Of a stretch of 64,000 nucleotides of DNA, positions 32,101-43,440 are shown piece by piece. The position numbers and the translations under genes were made by a program. A model generated the notes under the pieces. That model ran no database searches and had not been told where the DNA came from. It saw only the letters and a program-made list of their open reading frames with translations. Every line of letters begins with the position of its first letter. The first letter of the stretch is position 1. The DNA is from Mycocentrospora acerina (taxonomy: Eukaryota > Ascomycota > Dothideomycetes > Pleosporales), in assembly GCA_022701365.1 (NCBI GenBank), contig JAKUHH010000059.1:1-64000 (forward strand), written 5' to 3'.

Positions 32101-34800
32101 TTCCACCATGGGCGCCAAAGCTGTTGACGACGGCGAAACGTGAGCCTGTCTTTGGTCTCGGCCACTCAGAATATTCCCAGTTCAGACCGAAATTGCGCTC
32201 TTCCATGTCGGATGGAAGTGTTGGATTCAACTTCTTCACGCCAATTTGAGGTGGAATGGCATTTTTCTGATACATAAGCAAGACTTTGATGAAGGAAGCA
32301 ATACCAGCAGCCGCCTCCGCATGCCCAATATTCGACTTGACGGCACCTAGCTTGAGACGGTCCTTCTTTTTTCGCCGCGGAACTAATGGTGCGAAGACAT
32401 CAGAGACTGATTTAGCCTCTTCTCGATCTCCCGCTTGAGTGCCTGTTCCATGGAGCTCAATATAGCTCACATCAAGAGGAGAGACGCCTGCCTGAGACAT
32501 GACTTTTGAATAGTTCCTAGATTGTGTTGGCGCGTGCGGATGCGTAATGGAGATTGCCTCAGATGAATGATTAGTATTAGCCGCCACAATTGTTGCAAGT
32601 ATATTATCGTTATCCGCGAGGGCATCCTCCAGTCGTTTTATAACCACACTTCCTACGCCATCAGCGCGACAGTAGCCATCAGCAGCCTCATCCCAGACTT
32701 TGCATTGGCCTGTTAGGGACAAAAAATGTCCCTTACCAAGCTGACAGAAGTTATCCGGGTCCGTGATAACATTCAAGCCACCCGCAAGGGCAGTGTCTGC
32801 TTCACCAGCCCACAATGCTGAACATGCAGCATTTACAGCAGCGAGACCGCTAGAACCTTGGACAAACGGTTAGCATAGGAGCATCTCTACTAAAGAGCAT
32901 ACGAACATGCAGTATCTATGTTGAAACTTGGCCCACTAAACTTGAAAAAGTAGTTGATTCGTCCATTCGCAAAGCCGCGTTCACCGCTTGGGACCGCGTA
33001 TGTACCGATATTTTGACTGGCATTAAGCTCACGCCAGTCATCACTTGCTTGACCATAATAAGTTGCTACCCGAGGAGACGATGTTGAACGTGTTCGATTA
33101 GGGGTATAACCAGACATTTCGAGAGCTTCATACGCGGTAACAAGAGCAAGGCGGTGCATAGGGTCCATCTGTTCTGCCTGGGATAAAGTTAGGGTTACTG
33201 TATACAATGCGAAGAATGGGATCGCTGGTACCTCTTTTGGTGAAATATTGAAGAATCCCGCATCAAATAGGCCGGGATTTTCAATATGATTCATGTAAGG
33301 TGTCTGTGTGCTGTTTTCAATCTGGCCAGTCGGGTCGAAGTGTGTGCTTAGGTCAAATCGATCGGGAGGAATCGTCGTATGCACATCTCGCTTGTCCATC
33401 ATAAGTTGCCAGAATTTCTCGAGGTCGTTGGCTCCACCGGGCAGACGACAAGACATACCAACAACAGCCAACTGCGATCGTTTGGATGAGATCGGAACAT
33501 CAGCCTCATTTTCCTCGCGCTTTGTCCATTCAATAAGATTTCGCTTATCAAACGTAACGCGGTTATCACAAGTTCCCTCGACGTTCTTCAAAATAGCACT
33601 GAGGATGATGGAGCTTTGAAATGAAGAAATGCCCACTTCTTGTTCACCAGCCGAAGGAAGCTCGATTAATGCCACAATACTGTTAATGACATTGTCGACA
33701 TGGATTTTCTTTCTCAACAACTCGTCAAGGACTTGTTCCACCAAGCTGCGGAATTTCTTCGCCTGGAATGCATCGCCAGTGTCAGAAGATAGTAGACGAG
33801 TGGACGTCTTCAGGTCGGCTGTGAGGCTATCATAATCAAAAACGCAGTCAATGATAGCGTGGACATCGGTCGCAGAATAGAGATGAGAGGCGTGGCAAAG
33901 GCCATGATGTACAGGCAATGAAAAGAAATTAGAGTATCGTAGAACATCGGAACTTTTCAAACACTGTCTCAAGCGGGACGGTGGCCCACTTACCGACACA
34001 GAGGTCTTGTCGGATGCGCTGATGAAGATCTGTGAAAGGGTCGGATTTTCCTAAATGACATGACTTAGCTACGATAGAACTGTACTAAATGGGACTTAAT
34101 AATACGAACAGTATTCTGGTTGTACTTATCCAGCTCTGCTTGTACAATGTCTGGGGTTAAACCTGGTATGACGAAGGCCCACGGATTTTTGTCAATGTCC
34201 GGAGCTTCGAGTCGTTCGGATGTTTCGTACACATGTATGCCAAGTCGAAAAGACGCACGCACAATATGAGCACCAGCAAGAGTAAGATCGGCGATGTTCA
34301 GGGATACAGAAGCCGCAGCTGCAGATAGGAGGCCAACACCAAGACCGAAAAGTACGGTCTTCTGGGGACCGAATTGATAGGGTAGCTTTTCAACTTCATG
34401 ATGGCTTTAGTTCTGTTAGCAGTCTGAATCAGTTTAATCAAAAATTGATGGCGTACCCAATAACCATGCCAATCTGCAGGATATTAAGGAAAACACCCTC
34501 CATAGCACCACCCAAAGGGCCTGCGCGAAACGTCGCATCATCAACTAAGTCGAGTACGTTGTCAAAATCTGGCACCTTGTCTTGCCATAGCTTTGGTAAT
34601 TTTCTAATTTCTTCTATTAAGGCTTGATTACACAACCTTATAAAATAGGCTAGCTGAGGGCATCCCAGCTGAGCAGTGCGACGGTGGAGGACACGAAAGA
34701 GATGACTGACATCATCACTAGGAAAGTCGTTGCTAAAGAAGAGAAAAGAAGGTTTAGTGTCAATTACGCTATCCCGTGAGCTTGCGGACGGGTTAGACAT
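29156..34800 (-). CDS. Non-reducing polyketide synthase, SAT-KS-AT-PT-ACP, without TE
   Basis: Builds and folds an unreduced polyketide chain from malonyl-CoA. Five exons (34800-34457, 34404-34110, 34050-33232, 33177-32907, 32856-29156) join in frame to 1809 aa. The SAT domain covers about 1-340, with FGLGVGLLSA at 134-143: the GxCxG site is GLGVG, so the SAT nucleophile Cys is absent. KS spans about 405-830, with DTACSS (Cys577), HGTGT (His712) and GHAEAA (His755). AT spans about 935-1260, with GHSLGE (Ser1031). PT spans about 1330-1640, with His1366 in EGHRMNN and Asp1554 in HWIDSLCH. One ACP follows, with Ser1769 in GVDSLMS, and the protein ends at DENR. The intact catalytic set suggests a working enzyme. 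The missing TE is supplied by the thioesterase at 22945. Two introns use the rare donor GTTCGT, and one of them splits the KS Cys codon. The product class is atrochrysone-like or a related tri/tetracyclic aromatic; exact chain length cannot be read. Confidence 0.95.
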
Positions 34801-35014
34801 GTTGAATTGCTGATAGTATCTACCAAGATAGAGTACCTACCTAGGCACAAAGATGGTGGGCAGTATTATACACACTCCATAAAAATGAGACTGATGTCTT
34901 TGGAGGCTTCAGCCAATGCATGCGGTTGGCATCAACGCGAGTCTCAGCGCGTTTCACTTGTTCGCTGATTGCATTCCGTCTCGGTGCGAGGGGAGCGCAA
35001 ATGTCGGGATTGGT

Positions 35015-35021
35015 TCGCCGA
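35015..35021. promoter_or_regulatory. TCGCCGA motif upstream of the PKS
   Basis: The site reads GGTTCGCCGACGC, 215 bp upstream of the PKS start codon, the same range as in the other cluster promoters (107-430 bp). Confidence 0.5.
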
Positions 35022-36291
35022 CGCTAGGTAACGCTCGCTCCCACTAGGTACCGAGATTAGCGCATCCAGATAGAGCGCTAGCAAATGCTGGCTTTCACCG
35101 CATTCTCCGTAAGAGTTGACAAATTCTAACCTCATGCACTCACTAAATATTATCAATACTTACATTAGCTCCAGCAAGAGCATTCTTGTGTGGCCTTGAG
35201 CTATGACGTCTCTTACACGATCTGTATAGCCGATCTAGAGGCAAACGCCTTGTCGGATTACAGGAATTACTTTCATGATAAATTATACTGAAAGAAACTT
35301 TTTATCTTCAACTTCCTCCAGATATTTATCAGAAACTAAGTATTGGTATCCATAACTATGGGCATTGCTTAGCCAATCTGTGATAGTGTATCGCGGGCTG
35401 TTCAATCTCCATCCTAGCTTCATTTGTAGCCCAACTCAAATTAATATCCGAACCAGCTATAAGAGATTTTATTAATGCTATTTTTTCTAATTACTGTCCT
35501 TGGAAAGATTTGTTTATGGAAATGTCGAAAAAGTGGAAAGTTATGAGAGTTATAATGTAGGTAAATGTGATAATGACGTATATCTTTACTTGTGGCGACG
35601 TAATCATTGTACATAGCCATAATTACTTCTAGAAATGCCAATAAGAGTCCTCGAAAATGGCAGAGATTTGGAAATCCTCCGACAGTAAATATCTCAAAAT
35701 AGAATTGGAGTTTCGAAATCTCGAAATAAACCAGGTTTAGAGTTTATTTTTGAAATACTGGGTTAATAGATTGAGTTATTCAACTCCTACAAGGATCATT
35801 TAGGGGGTACTTTTTGTTTCATTAGGAGTGCAGGACTCAGATACTACGTAGGCGCTGGGTACTCTCGTGCTCACACATTTGATAGTTGGCAGGACACGGC
35901 TTTATTCCACTGTGCTATGCAAGCTTAAAAAGATACTGTGATCTATAATCTGATAGATCCTAGAAAAGAACAGTAAATATTCTTAGGTTGAACTACTACC
36001 TAATAATTATGGAATAAATTTTTTTGAGAATTCTTTGGACGTTAGAATCGTAGAGCAAAAGTCTGGCTTTTTGTCACTTCACATAGATGTATCCAGAAAA
36101 GTTTTCTTCGTCTCTTAAAAATATTTAGTCATTGGCATTCAAACCTCAATAAGTAGAAGGTTAAAACGCATAGCACTTTGTTTTTGTGAATCATGCACAT
36201 GTCCTTGTTATTGATTTTTTTCAAGTCTGGATCCTAATTCAGCCACATCAACAGGCATTCTTCTATCTAGTACACAAGCGAAACAGCTCAC
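35022..36291. other. Right border of the cluster; no gene seen
   Basis: The sequence between the PKS promoter and the Cys-rich protein gene is AT-rich and lacks a supported coding frame. Short frames at 34944-35156 and 35441-35641 have no features. The only structured element is the third copy of the dispersed repeat at 35793-35877. Confidence 0.5.
35793..35877 (-). repeat. Dispersed repeat of about 110 bp, copy 3 (diverged)
   Basis: On the - strand it carries GTATCTGAGTCCTGCACTCC and an ACAAAAAGTACC-like tail, matching the order of blocks in 8651-8757 and 12028-12146, with more differences and a shortened CACGTG-rich end. Confidence 0.6.
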
Positions 36292-37767
36292 TCAAAAAGG
36301 GAAATCTCCTACTGGTATTTCAAAGATTTTTCGAGGTAAAACTGTGTTAAGACATTTTTCCGCGCCTGAAAAGCAAATGTTACCACAGCACGAATTGAAA
36401 ACGCAGTATCCGCCATTAGGACATTCCTTGTTTGCGTTGCAAGGAGTACCACAGCCTCCGCTAGTGGCATCTAAGCATATACTGCCCAAAGCGGTGCTTA
36501 CGCAAATACACGTGCCCGCACAAAACTTGGCAGAACCACAGATAGACGGAGTAGAGCAGGTTTGAGGTCCACGGCAAGCAGAAGCAGAAGCTAATGTGGT
36601 TGCTATTATAGTACTGGTCGAGCTTGTAGTAGTAGTTGCTGGCACCTAATCAATTATAGTCAGCTTAAGTTTTCCCAAGCAACTTTACGAACTCTTGTCC
36701 TCTAAGATTCGTGGGAAGATGAACTTACAAAGATGATGTTGGTTTGGGTAGCTGTTGCGCTCTCAGTTTTAGTCTCGACAATTGTAGTCTCACCAGTACT
36801 GGTTGGGATGGGTAAGCCCAAACAGCTACAAGCTGAACGAATCAGGCTACAAGCATATCCTGCCACAGGTGCCCCAACACAACCAATGGTTGGATCATCG
36901 TTGAGATTTTGGTTAGCTGGAGCAGCATTTCTCTTAACAGGTACTACCACGCAAAGAGAGTTGAAAGTTGTAGTTGTAGAAGTGATGCTACAGACGCATT
37001 GTTAGTTGTGTTATTAATTGGTTGGATTACTCTGGATAGAAAAAACAATGTGTAATAGTTTTGGACAGTTTACGAAGGTTCTAGACACTTACGTTGTGTA
37101 TGTCGTCGTGTCAGTTGGAGGAGCAGTAATCGTAACTGTTCCGCCAGACTCTCCTCCTGTAGAGGTTTCAACAGATGTGGTTGTAATTGTAGCTAAAGCA
37201 GTGTCGGTGACGATAATAGTAGCTATAGTTTCGACGGCGGATATTCCGAGTACTGAATAACAATAGGGGGTTGCCGCAGGTATACTGGCAAGGGCCGTAA
37301 GTCCTAAACTTAAGTAAGGGCCTGCGCAGAAGTCTACTGGCACCGGAAGAGCGGAGCTGGTGCTTGAAACGATCACAACAGAGATTATTAGCGAGGTTTG
37401 TCTCGTATTAGCCATAGAAGAATATACCTGAATTGACTTCAGTAGGAAGAAGAGTCGGGATGACTTCAGTAGGAATAGTAGTCGGAATGACTTCGGTAGG
37501 AAGAATAATTGGGATGACTTCAGTAGGAAGAAGAGTTGGCGTAGCTGTGATAGGAGGAACAATGGTTGTAGATTTAGCAGAGGATCGAGAACTAGCAATG
37601 TTGTTATTTTCATCGATATTTTTGTTACTGTTGATGTTGTTGTTGTTATTGTTATTACTGTTTTGGTTGACATTGTTGTTTATGTTGTGAACATTTTGGC
37701 TAACCACAGCAGCTTCGGATGCGAAAATGAAGCCTAGCAACAAAGATGTAAGCGATAGAGGTTTCAT
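36292..37767 (-). CDS. Secreted Asn/Thr-rich protein with PTEV repeats and a Cys-rich C-terminus
   Basis: I do not recognise a named family. Four exons (37767-37428, 37321-37093, 36987-36729, 36645-36292) join in frame to 393 aa. The N-terminus (MKPLSLTSLLLGFIFASEA) is a signal peptide. Then come an Asn-rich run (about residues 30-50), four 9-residue repeats of the form x-x-[LI]-P-T-E-V-I-P (about 80-113), a Thr-rich stretch rich in likely O-glycosylation sites, and a Cys-containing middle segment. The last exon has about 16 cysteines (CRGPQTCSTPSICG, CAGTCICV, CGTPCNANKEC, CCGNICF), giving a knottin- or chitin-binding-like look. No GPI signal is evident. A cell-wall or secreted, effector-like role is possible but inferred. 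Its promoter lacks the cluster motif. Confidence 0.75.
37434..37541 (-). repeat. 27-bp tandem repeat, four units, coding
   Basis: Units at 37434-37460, 37461-37487, 37488-37514 and 37515-37541 differ by a few bases each and keep the reading frame, giving the 9-residue PTEV repeats of the secreted protein. Such arrays can change in copy number between strains. Confidence 0.9.
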
Positions 37768-38803
37768 AATTATATATTGAAAAGGAATAATATGATATGA
37801 TAAATTCGTGATAATTGAAAGACAGCAAACGTAAATGGAAATAAGAAAGAGCGAAGGATTTTGCAGGAGATGACTGAGAGTTGCATGGCATGGAAGATGG
37901 AAACTTCTTAAACTATGGTATGGCGGCACTTTGTCGTAAAAGGAAATTGTTACAGACGTCACGCTGTGAACATGAAATCTAGGCGCAAGAAGTAAATGCA
38001 AAAAGGAAGATCATCATCACATGAATTCAGCTGATTCGTGTTCTCAGCTGCCAGCTGTCGCCAAAAGATGCGCCACTTTCAAGTATGAATTTAAACTATT
38101 TTAATTGGTACACTTTGGTAACAACCTCCAATCGAAACTTAACATCAATATGCGAACACGTTTTATTATCCGTAACTATATTGCATCTGGTCTTGAGGCA
38201 CGGAGAAAAGTATCGATAAGTCGATCGTCTGTGCATCTCGCGGTAAGGCTTCGATCAGAAAGCGTTTCGCTTACCGCTACGGCCTAACGTTACGCTAGTT
38301 CTCAGTTTGTTGTTCTTGTCTTAATTAGGCTAGGTGCAGATTATTGTCTAGGAGATGACAATCAACCATTTCAAAGCTAACCCTCAGCAAACCGAATTGA
38401 TTGAATGAACAGAGATGGCGATCTAACGCTTTCAAGCGAGAGATTCAACATGAAGTCTATTCAAAAAACAACGTTCCAAGCATCAATTACTGGTTTTTTG
38501 CGGGCATTATTTTCTGGGTTTATTTGCAGTGAACATGGTTGAAAAAATATCAAAGGGGACCCGTTTAAGTGCTTGTGATAAACGAAGTGCAGCACTATAG
38601 CGATCTGGATGTCTAAAGTTAGGCAATCGTACGAAAACTAGCAATTGAATTAATGTAGTGAATGCCCCTGAGCTGTAAATTAAGAAAAGCGACCCAGAAT
38701 AGTACGCATTTATTTCCCATCCGACACAACGATTCCAGTTTTCATTGTAAAAAAATCAAGTACCGTCATCAACCCATCAAGTACAGGATCTCAGGACCAA
38801 ATG
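37768..38803. other. Spacer of about 1 kb between the Cys-rich gene and the Argonaute relic; no gene
   Basis: It holds the promoter of the Cys-rich protein gene and the 3' flank of the Argonaute pseudogene. A 60-codon + frame at 38105-38287 has no supporting feature. No TCGCCGA motif was seen here. Confidence 0.5.
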
Positions 38804-41800
38804 TTATACGTAAAACATCGCGTTCTTCACATTAGGATGTATTGTCACCAGGCTGGCGTCTGGAGTTTGAGATGTACCTTCAACACCTGTTCCAACCGAG
38901 CTTGCATCGGGGCTTGATAGTGGAGAATGATCAAACAATCCACTCAAGTAGCACCGAGCTCGCGTACAGACTAGATTAGCGTAGTAAGCTGGAGGACAGA
39001 TACTAACAGCCTTAATTTCCCTGCCGAAAAGGTAGCACATGTTATGCGTTGGATCTTCGAGGGCGTCTGCAGCAGTTGAGAATTGTGCTGGTACTTTCAG
39101 GTTTCTAAAGATTCGGTCGTACATCACGTAGTAGTGAGCTGGTCGGGCAGTCCCTTAAATCGCAGTATGTGCTTGGAGAAAAAAGTCCCAGTTGCGAGCT
39201 TCCGTAACACCACGGTCGACGACGGTGCCATCCATTGGGTTGCTCCCTCGATCCGCTTCCTCCTTTTTGGTGGGATAGAAACGAGTATTGTGGCGCTTTC
39301 CGACAATGATAATGGTTATACATGGCTTTCCAGCCTTAATCTCTAGTGCCGAATAAACCGTTTTGTAGGCGGCACGGAGAGCGGGGAGTTCTTGGTCTAA
39401 AACAATATTGTACTGACCTTCCGAGACTCCATCTCTGTATACTAGCATATTCTCTGGTAAACCCTTGTTTCTGCCTCTCCAAAGCAGACGACGCGATTTG
39501 AACATTGCATCCAAATCAGCAACCATTTCTTGGCGAGCAGGTTGAATACGAATTTCAGCTGGCCATTGTCCAAGCCACTCATCTACTGAGGCGACTATTC
39601 CAGCAACACTAGGAAGTTTTGAGGAAGACCCTGGAGATGGATGAGTGACGTCAATTCCAACAACCATTGTCTACTTTTGCCCCACAAATTCCAATTTTGG
39701 AGGATCAAGCGAATGGTTTCTACCACCTAGTTCCAGATTGAACTTCAGTCCAACATTAGCAAGATACTGCGCATTTGCCTTGCAGAATTTTGATTCAAGA
39801 ACACAGACATTGAGAGTACCTTCTTTAACATCGCACATGAATTTGATGCGGTTGTATACTGCAGCCATTACTGCATCTGGTATAAACACCAGAATCAACC
39901 TTGGTCGTTTCGGGTCAGTGGCAAATATTTTTATCCAGCGATTGATCTCCAATTCAACATTTTGAGAGATTGGGTTGATATGTGCCCCTGGTATATAGTT
40001 GTTGACGGTAATCCCCAGCTCTCGAAGTTTGTTTTGGAACTTGTTAAGCTTGCTTGTGACAAACTTTACAGAGATCATATTCTAGCTCCCGAACCTCAGC
40101 ATTATCGTATTTGTCCCAAAATATTTGACTATTGGAGCAACTAGTACTCGACCAGGGACGGTGATCAACTTTGGCGTTACGTTGATATCAAAGGTATTCT
40201 GTAAAATGTCAACTTCTCTATACGACAATACTTATGAGGTTGTGTGTACCAATATTGGATTCGTTGGCTCGGATCCTAACAAATTTCCACCAGAAGTGGC
40301 AATCGACTGAGCGTTGTGATGAGGCCGTCGCATAGCAAAACGAATCATTTGCTGCGTCTGAGAACTACTCAATTTCGTCCCTGCAGGCTGTCCAGGTCTC
40401 ACGTCGCATACATCAACTGGAAAATACGAAGGATTGTCTCTGGTTGCGACATTGACTACTGGTAACGTTGAATCTTTGACCGTGATACTATATGCTATTT
40501 TCATTATTATTGGTGAAATGCTCCTTTTAAATCAAAAAGCTTACTCTCTTTGAAAAATCCATAAACAATGATATATCTGCCGGCAGTTGACGGTACTGGG
40601 CCGGCTTTGATGCCTTTCTTGCCCTTCTTCCCACCTCTGCCTCCAGCGGGTACAAGTTTGCTTGACGAAGCACTGGGAGAATTTTGTAGGAAGAACTGCA
40701 CTTCTTCTGCACCAGCGCCAAATTGTGGCACTATTGGAGGGTGTTCCAATTTGCGGTCATCGTCCCTGGTTGCGAATCCTTGGACTGTCTTAATTCTGGG
40801 TATGCGCTGCCCTCGACTATTTCTCCGTACAATATGTATCACATTTGCAGAAAGTTTTTTCACAAATTTCAAAAGGTTGGCCTTGTTTGGACCATTTGCG
40901 TACATAAAAGCCATCATAAGCTTATCAAGAGGACCTTCATCGTATAACGCCATATTCTTGACTTGTACATTGACAAAAATACGAGCAGTTGCGGCCCGGA
41001 CACTCATAAAGAATCCTTGAATCACTTGCAAGCCAGCACCGAGGCTTATTCTCTCTTAGGCTACAGCATTCATGTTGAAGTGTCGGTTCGCTCCTATTGT
41101 TGCTATTGTAGGCTGAGCTTTCGGGAAGTGTCCCAACACTATATTCAGAGCTTGAATGATCTCGTCTTGAGAACCGAACATCAAACCGGCAGTTGTTGAG
41201 GTAAGATGGTTGATTAGCTCAAACAATGTCAGAGAGCCTGTAAACTGGATGTGACAACGGTAATGCGCGGCAATCTGAGCTGGAGCGTCCTCCTACTCTT
41301 GCTTGTAGATAACAATGTACTCCTCCTTTCCTATATCAAGCTCATTCCTAGAAATCAAATTTGACCAGTAATCTGTGGTGATGTTGCTAATATAAGGGAG
41401 AAAATGCTCTTCTAATAGGAGATGAACTATTCTCTTGGCTTTCTTGCCAACTAATACTTTTCCTTTACTGTCAGCAGCAATTGTGACGCTGTAACGGCAA
41501 AGCTCCAGATGTTTCCGCGAGCAAAGGTCAAAATAATTGGTCCATAGCAAGACTTGCTTGTCTCCAATCCCATAACCAGGTCTTTGTGGATTTGTTTCGG
41601 CGGGCTGCTTTTTTTTGCTTCGACGATAGATTTATTTTCTATTCGTTCTACATCCTTATCGAAATCTTGAAGGTTTCCATCGGCTTGCCTGTAAGCAGAC
41701 ACTTTATCAGTATTTCGAAACACCGTAAAATTGCCGATATCAAACTTAACTGAAGATTTCTACTTCAATGGATGCTCCATGGCCTCTGCCTCTCCCTCTT

Positions 41801-42003
41801 TGCGGTGCGCCGAAATCTTCTCGGCCTCTCCCTCGATCTCCCCGCGGGGCACCATAGTCTCCACGGCCTCTTCCTCTATTTCCTTGAGGCGTTCCAAAAC
41901 CCTCAGAAGGGCCTGTTACTCCCCCACTAGGATGAAAGGGTACTGATGAGTCGCCACGGCCTCGTCCTCTACCTCGTCCTCGATTGGGCGAGTTTCCAGA
42001 CAT
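38804..42003 (-). pseudogene. Argonaute (QDE-2-like) pseudogene with RIP-type nonsense changes
   Basis: All Argonaute parts are present in order. An RG-rich N-terminus (MSGNSPNRGRG, 42003 on) leads to the ArgoN domain (LLWTNYFDL, GKKAKR), a linker (GLMFGSQDEIIQALNIVLGH), L1 and the PAZ domain (GFFMSVRAATARIFVNVQVK, then DNPSYFPVDVCDVRPGQPAG after a normal intron), MID (RFGS...) and PIWI (GIDVTHPSPGSS, YRDGVSEGQ, GKRHNTRFYP, CYLFGREIKAVSICPPAYY). The coding frame is broken by in-frame stops at 41293-41295, 41056-41058, 40232-40234, 40082-40084 (where the usual FGSW gives TAG), 39671-39673 and 39155-39157 (TAA where relatives have Gln). An A8 run at about 41609-41616 adds a frame change, and there is another break near 41745. 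The catalytic Asp at 39650-39652 survives, but the PIWI His codon (39134-39136) lies beyond the last stop. Confidence 0.9.
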
Positions 42004-42054
42004 CAAAGAAAGTGGATCGGATGATTCAATTACAAAGATGGTGATTGCATTCAC

Positions 42055-43440
42055 TTTCGAATCACTAGTGCAGTAGTTCCATCAGATCAATCTCAATTCT
42101 TGTTCGAGAAGCGGTTTATTGTGTAGTCTTTGTGCAACTGCCCTATGCTGTTGGGATTGATGTTTTGATGTGGGGAAGTTGCTCACCAGTGTGACGAAAA
42201 GAGGGGTTGTGCCACGACGACTGCGGAACAAGCTCTGTTACCTTATAGAGTGGTACTTTATCGGTCTAATGAAATGTCTTTGGATAGGAATAGTATCTTA
42301 AGTGTATTCGAGTCAGCCCACTCCAGCTGGACATGCTTACAGTACAAACTACAGCAGGTCGTCAAAAGGTAAAGACGGCGAAGCGAATCGTTTCCAAACT
42401 AAACAACAAATCGTCCTAAAATCTCATAAATTTTACTTAATAGAATTGTGCGAAGGAGCAGGCGAGAGTTGATTTACGAGTAGTTGTAGAGAGCAGCTTA
42501 CTACGGCGAACATCGCCATGAATTTACTTCATTTTGTATCAACAAGCCCCTACCTAACGTTTGCAGGAGTTGATTCCAATTATCGGAACATTCAAAGAAG
42601 CGAAAATTAAGCTCACTTATTGCTGACCTGCGTATCCGCTTTAGGGAGTTTAGTAGAGGTTCAGTGACATTCAGCCTACTCAAGGTATGTTATTGCCCTC
42701 ATACGAGATGAGCTGACTTTGCACTGCTTTTCGGACGGATGATAAGTACCTGGTAATTTTGAGCTTACAAGCGCTGGGAGTAGAAGTTGGATCATCGAAT
42801 GGCTTATGGTAAACACGTCGACAGAGTCATCAAATGTTGATCTGCTTGCGCATTTACGCGCGTTCCGGAGTCCCTATACATAGTGGTCTACGGTGCCAGT
42901 AAGATAGTTCGGACCGCGCATGGTCGTCTCGGTGAATTCCTAATTACGAACGATGAGATGCATGTAAAACAGAGGAAACGGGTAGGCCTGCTGGCCGACG
43001 CTACGATGCATGTGTTCTTTTCATGCGTATAGCGAGGAGATTGCATAGTTTGGAGCTCAATCTAATAAGAGGTTGCTCTTGATCAGAGATCGAAGGGCAT
43101 CGAAAAATTGGGATGGCGCACATGCACAGAGTAGCAGCTCCAGTGACGGGAGCTAGCTCGCTGATTGTGTTGGTAGTATGGGGGCATACTATTGTTTCAG
43201 AACCACCATATACCGGTAACGTCTTGAAGTCACTGAGGGATATGCATTTAGATGTAAGCAATGGCAGAATCTTGCAAGGTCAATGAGACAGATCAGAACT
43301 AATTGCACTCAAGATGTTGAACACAGCATTGGGACATCGTGTGGTATTGTATTATGGCCTTTCGATACGCCAACCGTGCATTGCAATCATTGTTTATGCA
43401 ACGCGCACTTGTACGGGTGACGGTTACGTATCATTAGTTA
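42055..43440. other. Upstream flank of the Argonaute relic up to the RIP border; no gene
   Basis: Island-type composition with CpG and CpA present throughout. Frames at 42501-42683 and 43001-43261 (- strand) show no domain. Composition changes abruptly to RIP-type at about 43440. Confidence 0.5.

Noticed and set aside
37433..37690. 85-codon + frame with MTSVGR-type repeats
   Set aside because: It is the complement of the tandem-repeat exon of the secreted protein on the - strand, which has a signal peptide and matching exon joins.
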